Origin: Roseibium sp. Sym1
GTDB taxonomy: Bacteria > Pseudomonadota > Alphaproteobacteria > Rhizobiales > Stappiaceae
Length of the DNA: 64,000 nucleotides
Direction of reading: 5' to 3'
Assembly (NCBI RefSeq): GCF_027359675.1
Contig: NZ_CP114786.1
Coordinates: 4,748,501-4,812,500, forward strand
A program made the translations under genes and the position numbers. The notes beneath the pieces were generated by a model that had not been told where the DNA came from, searched no databases, and was given only the letters and a program-made list of their open reading frames with translations. This document shows positions 16,939 through 25,246 of this stretch, piece after piece; the first letter of the stretch is position 1; each line of letters begins with the position of its first letter.

Positions 16939-18081
16939 ATGGACCTTCTTCTCTCCGCATATACCCTCATTGTCGGCACCATCATTCCATTTCTGTTCGT
17001 GCTGACAATCGTGGTGTTTTTTCATGAACTTGGGCATTTTGCCGTCGCGCGCTGGTGCAACGTCAAGGTCGACGCCTTTTCCGTCGGTTTCGGCCGGGAA
17101 CTTTTTGGCCGGACGGACAGAAAAGGCACCAGGTGGAAGCTTTGCTGGATTCCCCTTGGCGGTTACGTGAAGTTTGCCGGCGATGAAAACTCTGCCAGCG
17201 TACCGAGCCGGGAACTGATTGCCCAGATGAGCGAAGAGGACCGCAAAACCGCCTTCATCGCCAAGCCGGTCTGGCAAAGGGCGGCCGTGGTGGCGGCCGG
17301 ACCGCTTGCGAATTTTGTCCTGGCCATCTGCATCTTCGCTGCTCTGTTTGTCGCCATCGGCAAACAGGGGCTTCGGCCTGTCGTGGAAGAGGTCTTCGCA
17401 GGTGGCGCCGCGGATCGTGGCGGTATCCAGTCCGGGGATGTCATTACGGAGATCGATGGGCGGCAGATCCAGACATTCAGCGAATTGCGCCAGGTCGTCC
17501 TCATGAACGCCGACACGCCGCTCGTATTCGAGGTGGATCGAGACGGCAAACCGGTCACGCTGACCGTGACGCCGGACGCCAAGGAAAAGGAAGTCTTTTT
17601 CGGTGAACGGCAGATGGCGGGCGATATCGGGCTGCGCGGTCTGGCGACCCCCGAAAACGTGGTCCTGATCAAATACGGTCCTCTCGAGGCCGTGGCTGAA
17701 GGGGGCAGGGAGACCTGGCGGATCATCGAGGGCACTGTCAGCTATGTCTGGGGCGTGATCACGCAACGCAAGTCCGCCGACCAACTGGGAGGCCCGATCC
17801 GGGTGGCACAGATTTCCGGTCAGGTCGCAGACCTCGGCATTCTGCCGCTGATATCCCTGACCGCCGTGCTGTCGGTCAGCATCGGCCTGATCAACCTTGC
17901 TCCGGTGCCGATTCTCGACGGCGGGCACCTGGTCTATTTCGCTGCCGAAGCCCTGCGCGGCCGGCCTTTGAGCGAGCGGGTTCAGGATGTCGGCTTCCGC
18001 ATCGGACTGGGATTGGTTCTGATGTTGATGGTCTTTGTCACCTGGAAAGATATCATGCGGCTGGTCGGCACCGATTCATGA
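16939..18081 (+). CDS. rseP: RIP site-2 zinc metalloprotease RseP/MmpA
   Basis: This inner-membrane protease cuts substrates within the membrane, such as anti-sigma factors and signal-peptide remnants; in Caulobacter the orthologue MmpA cleaves PodJ. The 380-residue protein has the zinc motif HELGH (29-33) in the first helix, a central PDZ domain (about 120-210), and the second active-site motif PVPILDGGHL near residue 325. One PDZ domain rather than two fits alphaproteobacterial members. Confidence 0.95.
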   Translation: MDLLLSAYTLIVGTIIPFLFVLTIVVFFHELGHFAVARWCNVKVDAFSVGFGRELFGRTDRKGTRWKLCWIPLGGYVKFAGDENSASVPSRELIAQMSEEDRKTAFIAKPVWQRAAVVAAGPLANFVLAICIFAALFVAIGKQGLRPVVEEVFAGGAADRGGIQSGDVITEIDGRQIQTFSELRQVVLMNADTPLVFEVDRDGKPVTLTVTPDAKEKEVFFGERQMAGDIGLRGLATPENVVLIKYGPLEAVAEGGRETWRIIEGTVSYVWGVITQRKSADQLGGPIRVAQISGQVADLGILPLISLTAVLSVSIGLINLAPVPILDGGHLVYFAAEALRGRPLSERVQDVGFRIGLGLVLMLMVFVTWKDIMRLVGTDS

Positions 18082-18245
18082 CAGCCGTGACATTGACGCA
18101 ACGTCTTCAGACTAAATCGCTTTCAGTCCGGAAGGGCGGTTGCGTTATCGGTAAAAACCTATAAAACACTCGTCGGTTCCGAGAATCTGCTGGGGTAAGT
18201 GCGGATTCCCGGGAGGGGTATTAAAAACAAAGGCATAGCGCAATA

Positions 18246-20627
18246 ATGCAGCGATTGCAGAAACTTACACGGGCCGTTCTGCTTGCGGCAGCCATTTTTT
18301 CGATCGGTTCGGCCGTACCGCAGGGCTTTGGTCCTGTGTCTCTGGTTTCCGAGGCCCATGCGGCGGTTGCGCGGAGCATTCAGGTCAACGGCAACACCCG
18401 TGTCGAAGATGAAACCGTCATCAGTTACATGACCATCGTGCCCGGGCGCTCCTATAGTGCCTTCGATGTCGACGAGAGCCTGAAGGCCCTCTACGCGACG
18501 GGCCTGTTTGCCACGGTAGACATTACCCCGCGTGGCGGAACGGTGGTTGTTACGGTTACCGAGAACCCGATCATCAATCGCGTTTCCTTCGAGGGTAACC
18601 GCAAGATCAACGATGAGGCACTTGAAACCGCGGTGCGTTCGCAGCCGCGTTCCATGCTGTCCCGTGCCAAGGTTCAGGCCGACGTCCAGAATATTCTGGA
18701 GGCCTATCGCCGCTCCGGGCGCTACGGCGCATCCGTCGAGCCGCAGTTCATCGACCGCGGTCAGAACCGCGTCGACCTGGTCTTCGAAATCAATGAAGGC
18801 GCCAAGACCGGCGTTGAGCGGATCAGCTTTATCGGCAATCATTCCTTCAGCGATGGCCGTCTTCGTGACGTGATCCGCACGCGGGAAAGCGGTCTGCTGA
18901 GCTGGCTTCGCAGCACTGACACCTACGATCCGGACCGTTTGGCGGCGGATGAGGAATTGCTGCGCCGCTACTACAACAAAAAAGGCTTTGCCGATTTCCG
19001 GATCGTTTCCGTCAGTGCGGATCTCGATCGCGAGCAGAACATCTTCTACGTGACATTTACCGTCGACGAAGGTGAGAAATACGAAATCGGTGATGTCGAG
19101 ATCGTTTCGACGATCCCCGATGTCGATCCTGACGAGTTGCGCCGCCTGGTGCGTACCAAGAGCGGGCGCACGTTCAACTCCCTGCGGGTTGAGCAAACGG
19201 TCGAGGACATCACTCTGCGCGTCTCGGAAGAAGGCTATGCATTCGCCCGCGTCCGTCCGCGGGGAGCGCGCGACTACGACAACAACACGATTTCCCTGAT
19301 CTACTACATCGAGGAAGGTCCGCGGGCCTATGTTGAGCGCATCAACATCATCGGCAACGACCGGACCCGCGAATATGTCATTCGCCGCGAGTTCGACCTT
19401 GCCGAAGGTGATGCCTTCAACCGTGCGCTGGTCGACAAGGCGGAGCGGCGCCTGCGCAATCTCGGTTTCTTCGAGAATGTCTCGGTCACCACACAGCAGG
19501 GCAGTTCACCCGACCGTGTGATCGTCAATGTCCGCGTCGAGGAAAAGCCGACCGGTGAAATCTCCTTCGGTGTCGGCTATTCGACGGTTGACGGTGTCAT
19601 CGGCGACATCTCGCTCACGGAAAAGAACTTCCTCGGCCGTGGCCAGTTCGTGAAGATCGCCGTTGGCGGCGGCACGGACACGCAGTCCTACGAGTTCCGT
19701 TTCGTTGAACCGTTCTTCATGGGCCGCCGTGTGGCGCTGGATCTCGACTTGTACCGCAAGGTGGATGATGCCAACGACTACCGATCGTTCGATCAGAAGA
19801 GGACCGGCGGCGGGTTTGGTTTCACTCTGCCGCTCCGTGAAGAGGAACTGACCGTTCGTCTGTTCTACAACATCTTCCAGGAAGAGAACTCGGATCCGAA
19901 CAACGTCTCCACGAGCATCAACAACTGTAATACGAACAGCCTGTCCCTGGCGGTTTGTGACTCGCTCGGTACCTATCTGACGTCGCTTGTCGGTTACGAG
20001 CTTCGCTACAACACGCTGGATCGCAATCTTGACCCGTCCGACGGCTTCTACGCTTCGTTCGGTCAGGAAGTCGCGGGTCTCGGTGGCGACAGCTTCTACA
20101 TCAAGACGGAAGCCCAGGCGCGTGCCTACAAGGAAATCCTGGCGGACTACGGTCTCGTTGGCAGCGTTTCGGTGCGCGGCGGAAACATCTTCGCCCTTGG
20201 CGACGAGCGGTTGCGGGTGTCCGAGCAGTTCATGCTGGGTGGCAATCTTGTCCGGGGTTTCGAAAACCAGGGCATCGGTCCGCGTGACGCGACGACCGGC
20301 GATGCCATCGGTGGCCGCTTCTTCTTCGCAGCGTCTGCTGAAACCCGGTTCCCGTTCCCGGCCATTCCGAAGGAATTCGGCCTGAGCGGCGCGGTGTTTG
20401 CCGATGCGGGCTCGCTGTGGGACGCGGACAGCGGCCTGGTCAACCTGGTCCAGAACAATGGCGGACGGATCGATTCCGACGACTTCAATATCCGTGCATC
20501 GGTGGGTGCGGGTATCCGCTGGAAATCTCCGTTTGGACCGCTGCGGGCTGACTTCGCCTACCCGCTGGTCAAGGACGATGCCGACAAGACACAGGTATTC
20601 CGGTTGAGCGGCGGTACACGCTTCTAA
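18246..20627 (+). CDS. bamA: Outer membrane protein assembly factor BamA
   Basis: BamA is the essential core of the machine that folds beta-barrel proteins into the outer membrane. The 793-residue precursor starts with a signal peptide ending near residue 40 (SEAHA). Five POTRA domains follow (about 42-430), then a 16-stranded barrel ending in Phe (GGTRF), the C-terminal aromatic typical of barrels. The L6 loop motif (R-G-F/Y) is seen as VRGFENQ. It lies between rseP and the lipid A genes, and a strong terminator follows it. Confidence 0.97.
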   Translation: MQRLQKLTRAVLLAAAIFSIGSAVPQGFGPVSLVSEAHAAVARSIQVNGNTRVEDETVISYMTIVPGRSYSAFDVDESLKALYATGLFATVDITPRGGTVVVTVTENPIINRVSFEGNRKINDEALETAVRSQPRSMLSRAKVQADVQNILEAYRRSGRYGASVEPQFIDRGQNRVDLVFEINEGAKTGVERISFIGNHSFSDGRLRDVIRTRESGLLSWLRSTDTYDPDRLAADEELLRRYYNKKGFADFRIVSVSADLDREQNIFYVTFTVDEGEKYEIGDVEIVSTIPDVDPDELRRLVRTKSGRTFNSLRVEQTVEDITLRVSEEGYAFARVRPRGARDYDNNTISLIYYIEEGPRAYVERINIIGNDRTREYVIRREFDLAEGDAFNRALVDKAERRLRNLGFFENVSVTTQQGSSPDRVIVNVRVEEKPTGEISFGVGYSTVDGVIGDISLTEKNFLGRGQFVKIAVGGGTDTQSYEFRFVEPFFMGRRVALDLDLYRKVDDANDYRSFDQKRTGGGFGFTLPLREEELTVRLFYNIFQEENSDPNNVSTSINNCNTNSLSLAVCDSLGTYLTSLVGYELRYNTLDRNLDPSDGFYASFGQEVAGLGGDSFYIKTEAQARAYKEILADYGLVGSVSVRGGNIFALGDERLRVSEQFMLGGNLVRGFENQGIGPRDATTGDAIGGRFFFAASAETRFPFPAIPKEFGLSGAVFADAGSLWDADSGLVNLVQNNGGRIDSDDFNIRASVGAGIRWKSPFGPLRADFAYPLVKDDADKTQVFRLSGGTRF

Positions 20628-20645
20628 ACCGCGGTCAGATGCGAT

Positions 20646-20680
20646 AAAAACGGCCGCCGGCATGATCGGCGGCCGTTTTT
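20646..20680 (+). terminator. Rho-independent terminator after bamA
   Basis: AAAAACGGCCGCCG and CGGCGGCCGTTTTT form a perfect 14-bp stem with a 7-base loop and terminal T tract. It lies only about 26 bp before the lpxD start, so the lipid A genes need readthrough or a promoter overlapping this hairpin. Confidence 0.93.
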
Positions 20681-20705
20681 GTTGGCTGGCAACAAGGATA
20701 AAAGC

Positions 20706-21743
20706 ATGTCCGAGCCGATTTTTTTCAAAACACCCGTTCCGGTAAAATTGAGTGAAGTCGCTTCCTGGGCGGAAGCCGACATCATGCGTGGCGAACCCGA
20801 CCTTGAGATCACCGGCGTCGCTCCGCTGGAAGACGCCGGTCCGGGGATGCTGGTCTTCTTCGACAATACGGCCTATCTCAAGCAGCTTGAGGCCACCACG
20901 GCAGCAGCGTGCCTGGTCGGAAAACGGCACAAGGACAAGGTGCCCGAAGGGGTGGCGGTCCTGGTTTGCACCGACGCATATCGTTCCTGGGCGAAAGTGC
21001 TTGCCAATCTCTATCCGGAAGCAATGCAGCCGCGGGACCCCGTCGGCGCAAGCATTTCGGAGCGTGCGAGTATCGATCCGGAAGCAATCCTGGAAGACGA
21101 GGTGACCGTTGAAGCCGGTGTGGTGATTGGCGCGGGTGCCGAGATTGGTGCAGGTACGGTTATCCGTGCCAATGCCGTTATCGGGCGCGGCGTGAAGATT
21201 GGCCGTGATTGCGTTATCGGGCCGAATTCCACAGTGCAGCACTCGGTTCTCGGCAACCGTGTCTATCTGCATCCCGGCGTGTGTTGCGGCCAGGACGGGT
21301 TCGGTTATGCCATGGGGCCGCAAGGCCATCTGAAGGTGCCGCAGGTCGGCAGGGTGATTATTCAGGATGATGTCGAGATTGGCGCCAACACGACGATCGA
21401 CCGGGGAGCAAACCGGGACACAATGATCGGCGAGGGGACCAAGATCGATAACCAGGTCCAGATCGGTCACAATGTCGTAGTCGGCCGCCACTGCGTGCTG
21501 GTGTCCCAGGTCGGTCTGTCGGGAAGCTGTACTCTGGAAGACTTCGTTGCCATCGGCGGCCAGACGGGCGTGCGCGGTCACGTGACGATCGGCATGGGAT
21601 CCCAGGTCGCGGCGGTAAGTGTCGTCAATGATGACCTGCCCGCAGGAGGCCGCTACGGCGGCACGCCCGCAAAGCCGGTGAAGCAGTGGTTCCGTGAGGT
21701 CGCTGCGGTCAGAAAACTTGCAGAGCGCGGCGGCGGATCGTAA
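20706..21743 (+). CDS. lpxD: UDP-3-O-(3-hydroxyacyl)glucosamine N-acyltransferase
   Basis: LpxD adds the N-linked hydroxyacyl chain from ACP in the third step of lipid A synthesis. The 345-residue protein has the N-terminal uridine-binding domain and a left-handed beta helix of hexapeptide repeats (about 115-300), with catalytic His255 in IGHNVVVG. ATG at 20706 follows AAGGATAAAAGC; an upstream TTG inside the terminator is discarded. It begins the lpxD-fabZ-lpxA-lpxI-lpxB run. Confidence 0.96.
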   Translation: MSEPIFFKTPVPVKLSEVASWAEADIMRGEPDLEITGVAPLEDAGPGMLVFFDNTAYLKQLEATTAAACLVGKRHKDKVPEGVAVLVCTDAYRSWAKVLANLYPEAMQPRDPVGASISERASIDPEAILEDEVTVEAGVVIGAGAEIGAGTVIRANAVIGRGVKIGRDCVIGPNSTVQHSVLGNRVYLHPGVCCGQDGFGYAMGPQGHLKVPQVGRVIIQDDVEIGANTTIDRGANRDTMIGEGTKIDNQVQIGHNVVVGRHCVLVSQVGLSGSCTLEDFVAIGGQTGVRGHVTIGMGSQVAAVSVVNDDLPAGGRYGGTPAKPVKQWFREVAAVRKLAERGGGS

Positions 21744-21798
21744 ACGGTAATTTGAACGAGCAATGACTTTGCGGCAGTAACGCGCCCAGGGGTATTTT

Positions 21799-22263
21799 AT
21801 GGAAGACGCAGAAAACAAGACACTTGCCAGCGCAGACATCATGAAGATCATGAAGTTGCTGCCGCATCGTTATCCTTTCCTTCTGATCGACAAGATCATT
21901 GAGATGGACGGTGACAACAGCTGCATTGGTATCAAGAACGTCACCATCAACGAGCCTCATTTTACAGGTCACTTCCCGGAACGCCCCGTGTTTCCCGGAG
22001 TGTTGCTGATCGAGGCGATGGCCCAGACCGCGGGCGCGCTGTGCGTGCATGCCCGAGGCGATGACGCGCCGCCGCAGCTGGTCTATTTCATGACCATCGA
22101 CAAGGCGAAGTTCCGCAAGCCCGTGGAGCCGGGTGACCAGGTTCACTTCCATGTCAAGAAAATCAAGCAGCGTTCGAATATCTGGAAGTTCGACGCCGTG
22201 GCCCTGGTCGACGGGACCAAGGTTGCAGAGGCGGAAGTCAGCGCAATGCTGGTAGATGCGTGA
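21799..22263 (+). CDS. fabZ: 3-hydroxyacyl-ACP dehydratase FabZ
   Basis: FabZ dehydrates 3-hydroxyacyl-ACP in fatty acid elongation and so competes with LpxA/LpxD for the same hydroxyacyl-ACP pool. The 154-residue hot-dog-fold protein has [12 protein letters not shown] and the active-site stretch [20 protein letters not shown], with His59 and Glu73. lpxA follows after 6 bp, the conserved arrangement that keeps the two activities balanced. Confidence 0.97.
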   Translation: MEDAENKTLASADIMKIMKLLPHRYPFLLIDKIIEMDGDNSCIGIKNVTINEPHFTGHFPERPVFPGVLLIEAMAQTAGALCVHARGDDAPPQLVYFMTIDKAKFRKPVEPGDQVHFHVKKIKQRSNIWKFDAVALVDGTKVAEAEVSAMLVDA

Positions 22264-22269
22264 GGATGT

Positions 22270-23067
22270 ATGACTGAAATTCATTCAACGGCCATTGTCG
22301 AAGACGGGGCCGTTATCGGCGAGAATGTGCGTATCGGGCCATATTGCGTTGTCGGTCCCGACGTGAAACTCGCCGACGGTGTCATCCTGGAAGCGCATGT
22401 TGCCGTCGCCGGCCATACGACCATCGGGCCGGCTACCCACATCTTTCCTTTCGCAAGCATTGGCCACAAGCCGCAGGATCTGAAATTTGCCGGCGAGGTG
22501 ACCCGTCTGGAAATCGGCGCCAACAATCAGATCCGTGAACACGTGACGATGAATCCCGGCACGGAAGGCGGCGGCGGCGTGACCCGGGTCGGCGACAATT
22601 GCCTGTTCATGGTCGGGGCCCATGTCGGTCACGATTGTCAGGTCGGAAATCATGCCATTCTCGCCAACAATGCGACCTTGGCGGGCCATGTGGAACTGGA
22701 CGATTTCGTGATTCTGGGTGGGCTGAGTGCCGTGCGCCAGTGGTCCCGGATCGGCACCGGGGCCATCGTTGGTGGCATGACCGGTGTGGAATTCGACGTG
22801 ATACCGTACGGCTCGGTTATCGGTGACCGGGCACGTCTGGCAGGGCTGAACCTGATCGGACTGAAACGCAAGGGGCTGCCACGCGAACAGATCCACGCGC
22901 TGCGCGCGGCCTATCGGGCGCTCTTCGAAGTCGAGGACGGAACCTTGCGCAGCCGGGCGGAAGCTGTCGCCGCGGAGACCGGGGATCAGCCGCTGGTCAA
23001 GACGGTCACGGATTTCATCCTGGAAAAGGAAGACCGGAGGTTCTGTACGCCGCGCAGCGAAGACTGA
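22270..23067 (+). CDS. lpxA: UDP-N-acetylglucosamine acyltransferase
   Basis: LpxA transfers a hydroxyacyl chain from ACP to UDP-GlcNAc, the first step of lipid A synthesis, in the cytoplasm. The 265-residue protein has a hexapeptide-repeat beta helix and an alpha-helical C terminus. The catalytic His is His121 in GAHVGHDCQVGNH. Its stop is 4 bp before the lpxI start. Confidence 0.97.
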   Translation: MTEIHSTAIVEDGAVIGENVRIGPYCVVGPDVKLADGVILEAHVAVAGHTTIGPATHIFPFASIGHKPQDLKFAGEVTRLEIGANNQIREHVTMNPGTEGGGGVTRVGDNCLFMVGAHVGHDCQVGNHAILANNATLAGHVELDDFVILGGLSAVRQWSRIGTGAIVGGMTGVEFDVIPYGSVIGDRARLAGLNLIGLKRKGLPREQIHALRAAYRALFEVEDGTLRSRAEAVAAETGDQPLVKTVTDFILEKEDRRFCTPRSED

Positions 23068-23071
23068 CACC

Positions 23072-23950
23072 ATGTCCGGGGGTACGCAGGGAACCATGCC
23101 TCGCATTGCCCTGATAGCGGGCAATGGTACGCTGCCGTGTCAGATTGCGGACGGCCTGGCCGCCTCTGGACGGGATTTCCGGATCGTCGCCATCAAGGGC
23201 GAGGCGGATCAACACACCCGGGCACGGGCTGACACCCAGCTTGGCTGGGGGGAAATAGGCCGCCTGTACAGGTTTCTGCAACAGACGGACTGCCGGGAAG
23301 TCCTGCTCATCGGCGGTGTGTCGAAACGGCCCGACTTTGCTTCCATCTTGGGGGATTTCGGGACCTTGAAGCGTCTGCCGACGATCATTCGGGCATTGGC
23401 GGGCGGTGACGACAGCCTGCTCACCAAGGTGATCCGTCTGTTTGAAGACGAGGGGTATCGCGTCGTGGGGATCAAGGATGTGGCACCGCAATTGCTGGCC
23501 GCAAGCGGTGTGCTGGGCAGCATTCGTCCGAAAGCGGACGATTGGGGTGACGTCGAGTTGGCGCTCAAGGCAACAGAGAAACTGGGAGAACTGGACATCG
23601 GTCAGGCGGCCGTAGCCGTCGGTGGACGCGTCGTCGCGCTTGAAGGCGCGGAAGGAACGGATGCGATGCTGGAGCGCTGTGCGGAACTCAGGCGGATCGG
23701 TCGGATCCGCTCCAGGGGGCGCGCCGGCGTGCTGGTCAAGACGGCCAAGCCGAACCAGGACCTCAGGGTGGATCTGCCCGCGGTCGGGCCTCGAACCGTC
23801 GACCTGGCAGTGTCGGCCGGCCTGGCGGGCATTGCCGTGGAGGCCAGTGGCGCCCTGATTGCGGAGCGTGATGAAACGATCCGCAAGGCGGATCAGGCAA
23901 AACTCTTCCTGATCGGTATTGACCGGTCGGCGGATCTGGACCCGGCATGA
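23072..23950 (+). CDS. lpxI: UDP-2,3-diacylglucosamine pyrophosphatase LpxI
   Basis: LpxI cleaves UDP-2,3-diacylglucosamine to lipid X and UMP. It replaces the unrelated LpxH in alphaproteobacteria. The 292-residue protein matches the DUF1009/LpxI family: an N-terminal nucleotide-like domain (PRIALIAGNGTLPCQIADGL) and a C-terminal catalytic domain with EGTDAML and the DLPAVGPRTV stretch. The start is ATG 23072 or ATG 23096. It overlaps lpxB by 4 bases (ATGA), so the two are translationally coupled. Confidence 0.95.
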   Translation: MSGGTQGTMPRIALIAGNGTLPCQIADGLAASGRDFRIVAIKGEADQHTRARADTQLGWGEIGRLYRFLQQTDCREVLLIGGVSKRPDFASILGDFGTLKRLPTIIRALAGGDDSLLTKVIRLFEDEGYRVVGIKDVAPQLLAASGVLGSIRPKADDWGDVELALKATEKLGELDIGQAAVAVGGRVVALEGAEGTDAMLERCAELRRIGRIRSRGRAGVLVKTAKPNQDLRVDLPAVGPRTVDLAVSAGLAGIAVEASGALIAERDETIRKADQAKLFLIGIDRSADLDPA

Positions 23951-25137
23951 ACGGACGCATGCCGACAATCTGCATTGTTGCCGGTGAGGAATCAGGCGAT
24001 CAGCTTGGATCAGAGCTGATCCACGCTCTGAACGAGCGCCTGGGGGAGGGTGTTCGCTATTGTGGCGTCGGCGGCGAGAAGATGACTTCGCTCGGGCTGA
24101 CCAGCTTTTTCGACATGTCAGATGTATCGGTCATGGGGCTGTCGGCCGTGCTGGCCCGGCTGCCATTGATCGTGCGCAGGGTGTACCAGACAGTTGATGC
24201 CGTGATTGCCGCCAGGCCGGATGTGCTTGTCATCGTCGACAGTCCGGATTTCACCCACAACGTCGCCAAACGCGTGCGCAAACGTGCGCCGGATATTCCG
24301 ATCGTCGGCTACGTATCGCCGTCCGTCTGGGCCTGGCGCCCGGGCCGTGCCCGCAAGATGCGCGTCTATGTAGATGAATTGCTCGCGCTCCTGCCCTTTG
24401 AACCCGATGCGCACCGGAGCCTGGGGGGGCCGAGAACCCATTATGTCGGACATCCGTTGAGCGAGAAGGCCGGGGAACTCAGGCCGGCCGCCGGCGAACG
24501 GGGTGGACTGGAGGCCGCGGAACGCGTTCTGCTGGTGTTGCCGGGCAGCCGGCGCAGCGAGATCGATCGCCTGTTGCCGGTCTTTGGGGAGACAATCGCT
24601 CTGGTCTGCCGGAGCCTGCCGGACGTGAAGGTCGTTCTGCCGGCGGTGACGCACCTGGAGGATAGGATTCGACAAGATGTTGCGACATGGCGGGTGAAGC
24701 CTGAGATCGTGACCGGGCAGGACGCCAAGAGACGCGCCTTCCGGCAGGCCCACGCTGCGCTCGCGGCGTCCGGAACCGTGTCGCTGGAACTGGCACTCTC
24801 CGGTGTGCCGATGGTGGTTGCCTACAAGGTCGACTGGTTTTTCCGGCGTCTCAAGGATCTGAACCGGATATTCAAATTCGCCAGCGTTGACTCCTTCGTC
24901 CTGCCGAACATCATTCTGGGCAGCAAGGCAATTCCGGAGTTCCTTGACGACCAGGTGAAGCCCGAAGTTCTTTCGGATCACCTCGTGAGGCTGCTTTCGG
25001 CCGGACCGGAACGGGATCGGCAGATGGCGGAACTCACACGACTCGACAGCGTGATGCAGTTGCCCGACGGCTACAGCCAGCGGGGGGCCGCGGCAGACGT
25101 GGTGCTTCGAGCCATGAAATTCGCACAGGCCGGATAG
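23947..25137 (+). CDS. lpxB: Lipid A disaccharide synthase
   Basis: LpxB joins UDP-2,3-diacylglucosamine and lipid X into the tetraacyl disaccharide at the inner membrane. The 396-residue GT-B (GT19) protein shows VAGEESGDQLGSELI at the N terminus, YVSPSVWAWRPGRARKM, and LPGSRRSEI for nucleotide binding. It is the last gene of the lipid A run and is convergent with the chemoreceptor gene. Confidence 0.96.
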   Translation: MNGRMPTICIVAGEESGDQLGSELIHALNERLGEGVRYCGVGGEKMTSLGLTSFFDMSDVSVMGLSAVLARLPLIVRRVYQTVDAVIAARPDVLVIVDSPDFTHNVAKRVRKRAPDIPIVGYVSPSVWAWRPGRARKMRVYVDELLALLPFEPDAHRSLGGPRTHYVGHPLSEKAGELRPAAGERGGLEAAERVLLVLPGSRRSEIDRLLPVFGETIALVCRSLPDVKVVLPAVTHLEDRIRQDVATWRVKPEIVTGQDAKRRAFRQAHAALAASGTVSLELALSGVPMVVAYKVDWFFRRLKDLNRIFKFASVDSFVLPNIILGSKAIPEFLDDQVKPEVLSDHLVRLLSAGPERDRQMAELTRLDSVMQLPDGYSQRGAAADVVLRAMKFAQAG

Positions 25138-25187
25138 CCCTCAGGTTCACGAGATGGTGGCCGGACGAGGGGATACTTCTTCATTTC

Positions 25188-25222
25188 AAAAAGGATTCCC
25201 CCGGACGGGATCGGTCCGGGGG
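25188..25222 (-). terminator. Terminator for the chemoreceptor gene
   Basis: On the minus strand, CCCCCGGAC and GTCCGGGGG form a 9-bp stem with a 7-base loop, followed after a few bases by TTTTT (25188-25192 on the plus strand as A). It sits between the convergent lpxB and chemoreceptor genes. Confidence 0.8.
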
Positions 25223-25246
25223 CACGCTGACCGGCGCCAGGTTGCG

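Noticed and set aside
19506..21851. A 781-codon open frame on the minus strand opposite bamA and lpxD
   Set aside because: It is the antisense shadow of two certain genes in GC-rich DNA; its translation has no recognisable domain and crosses a terminator.
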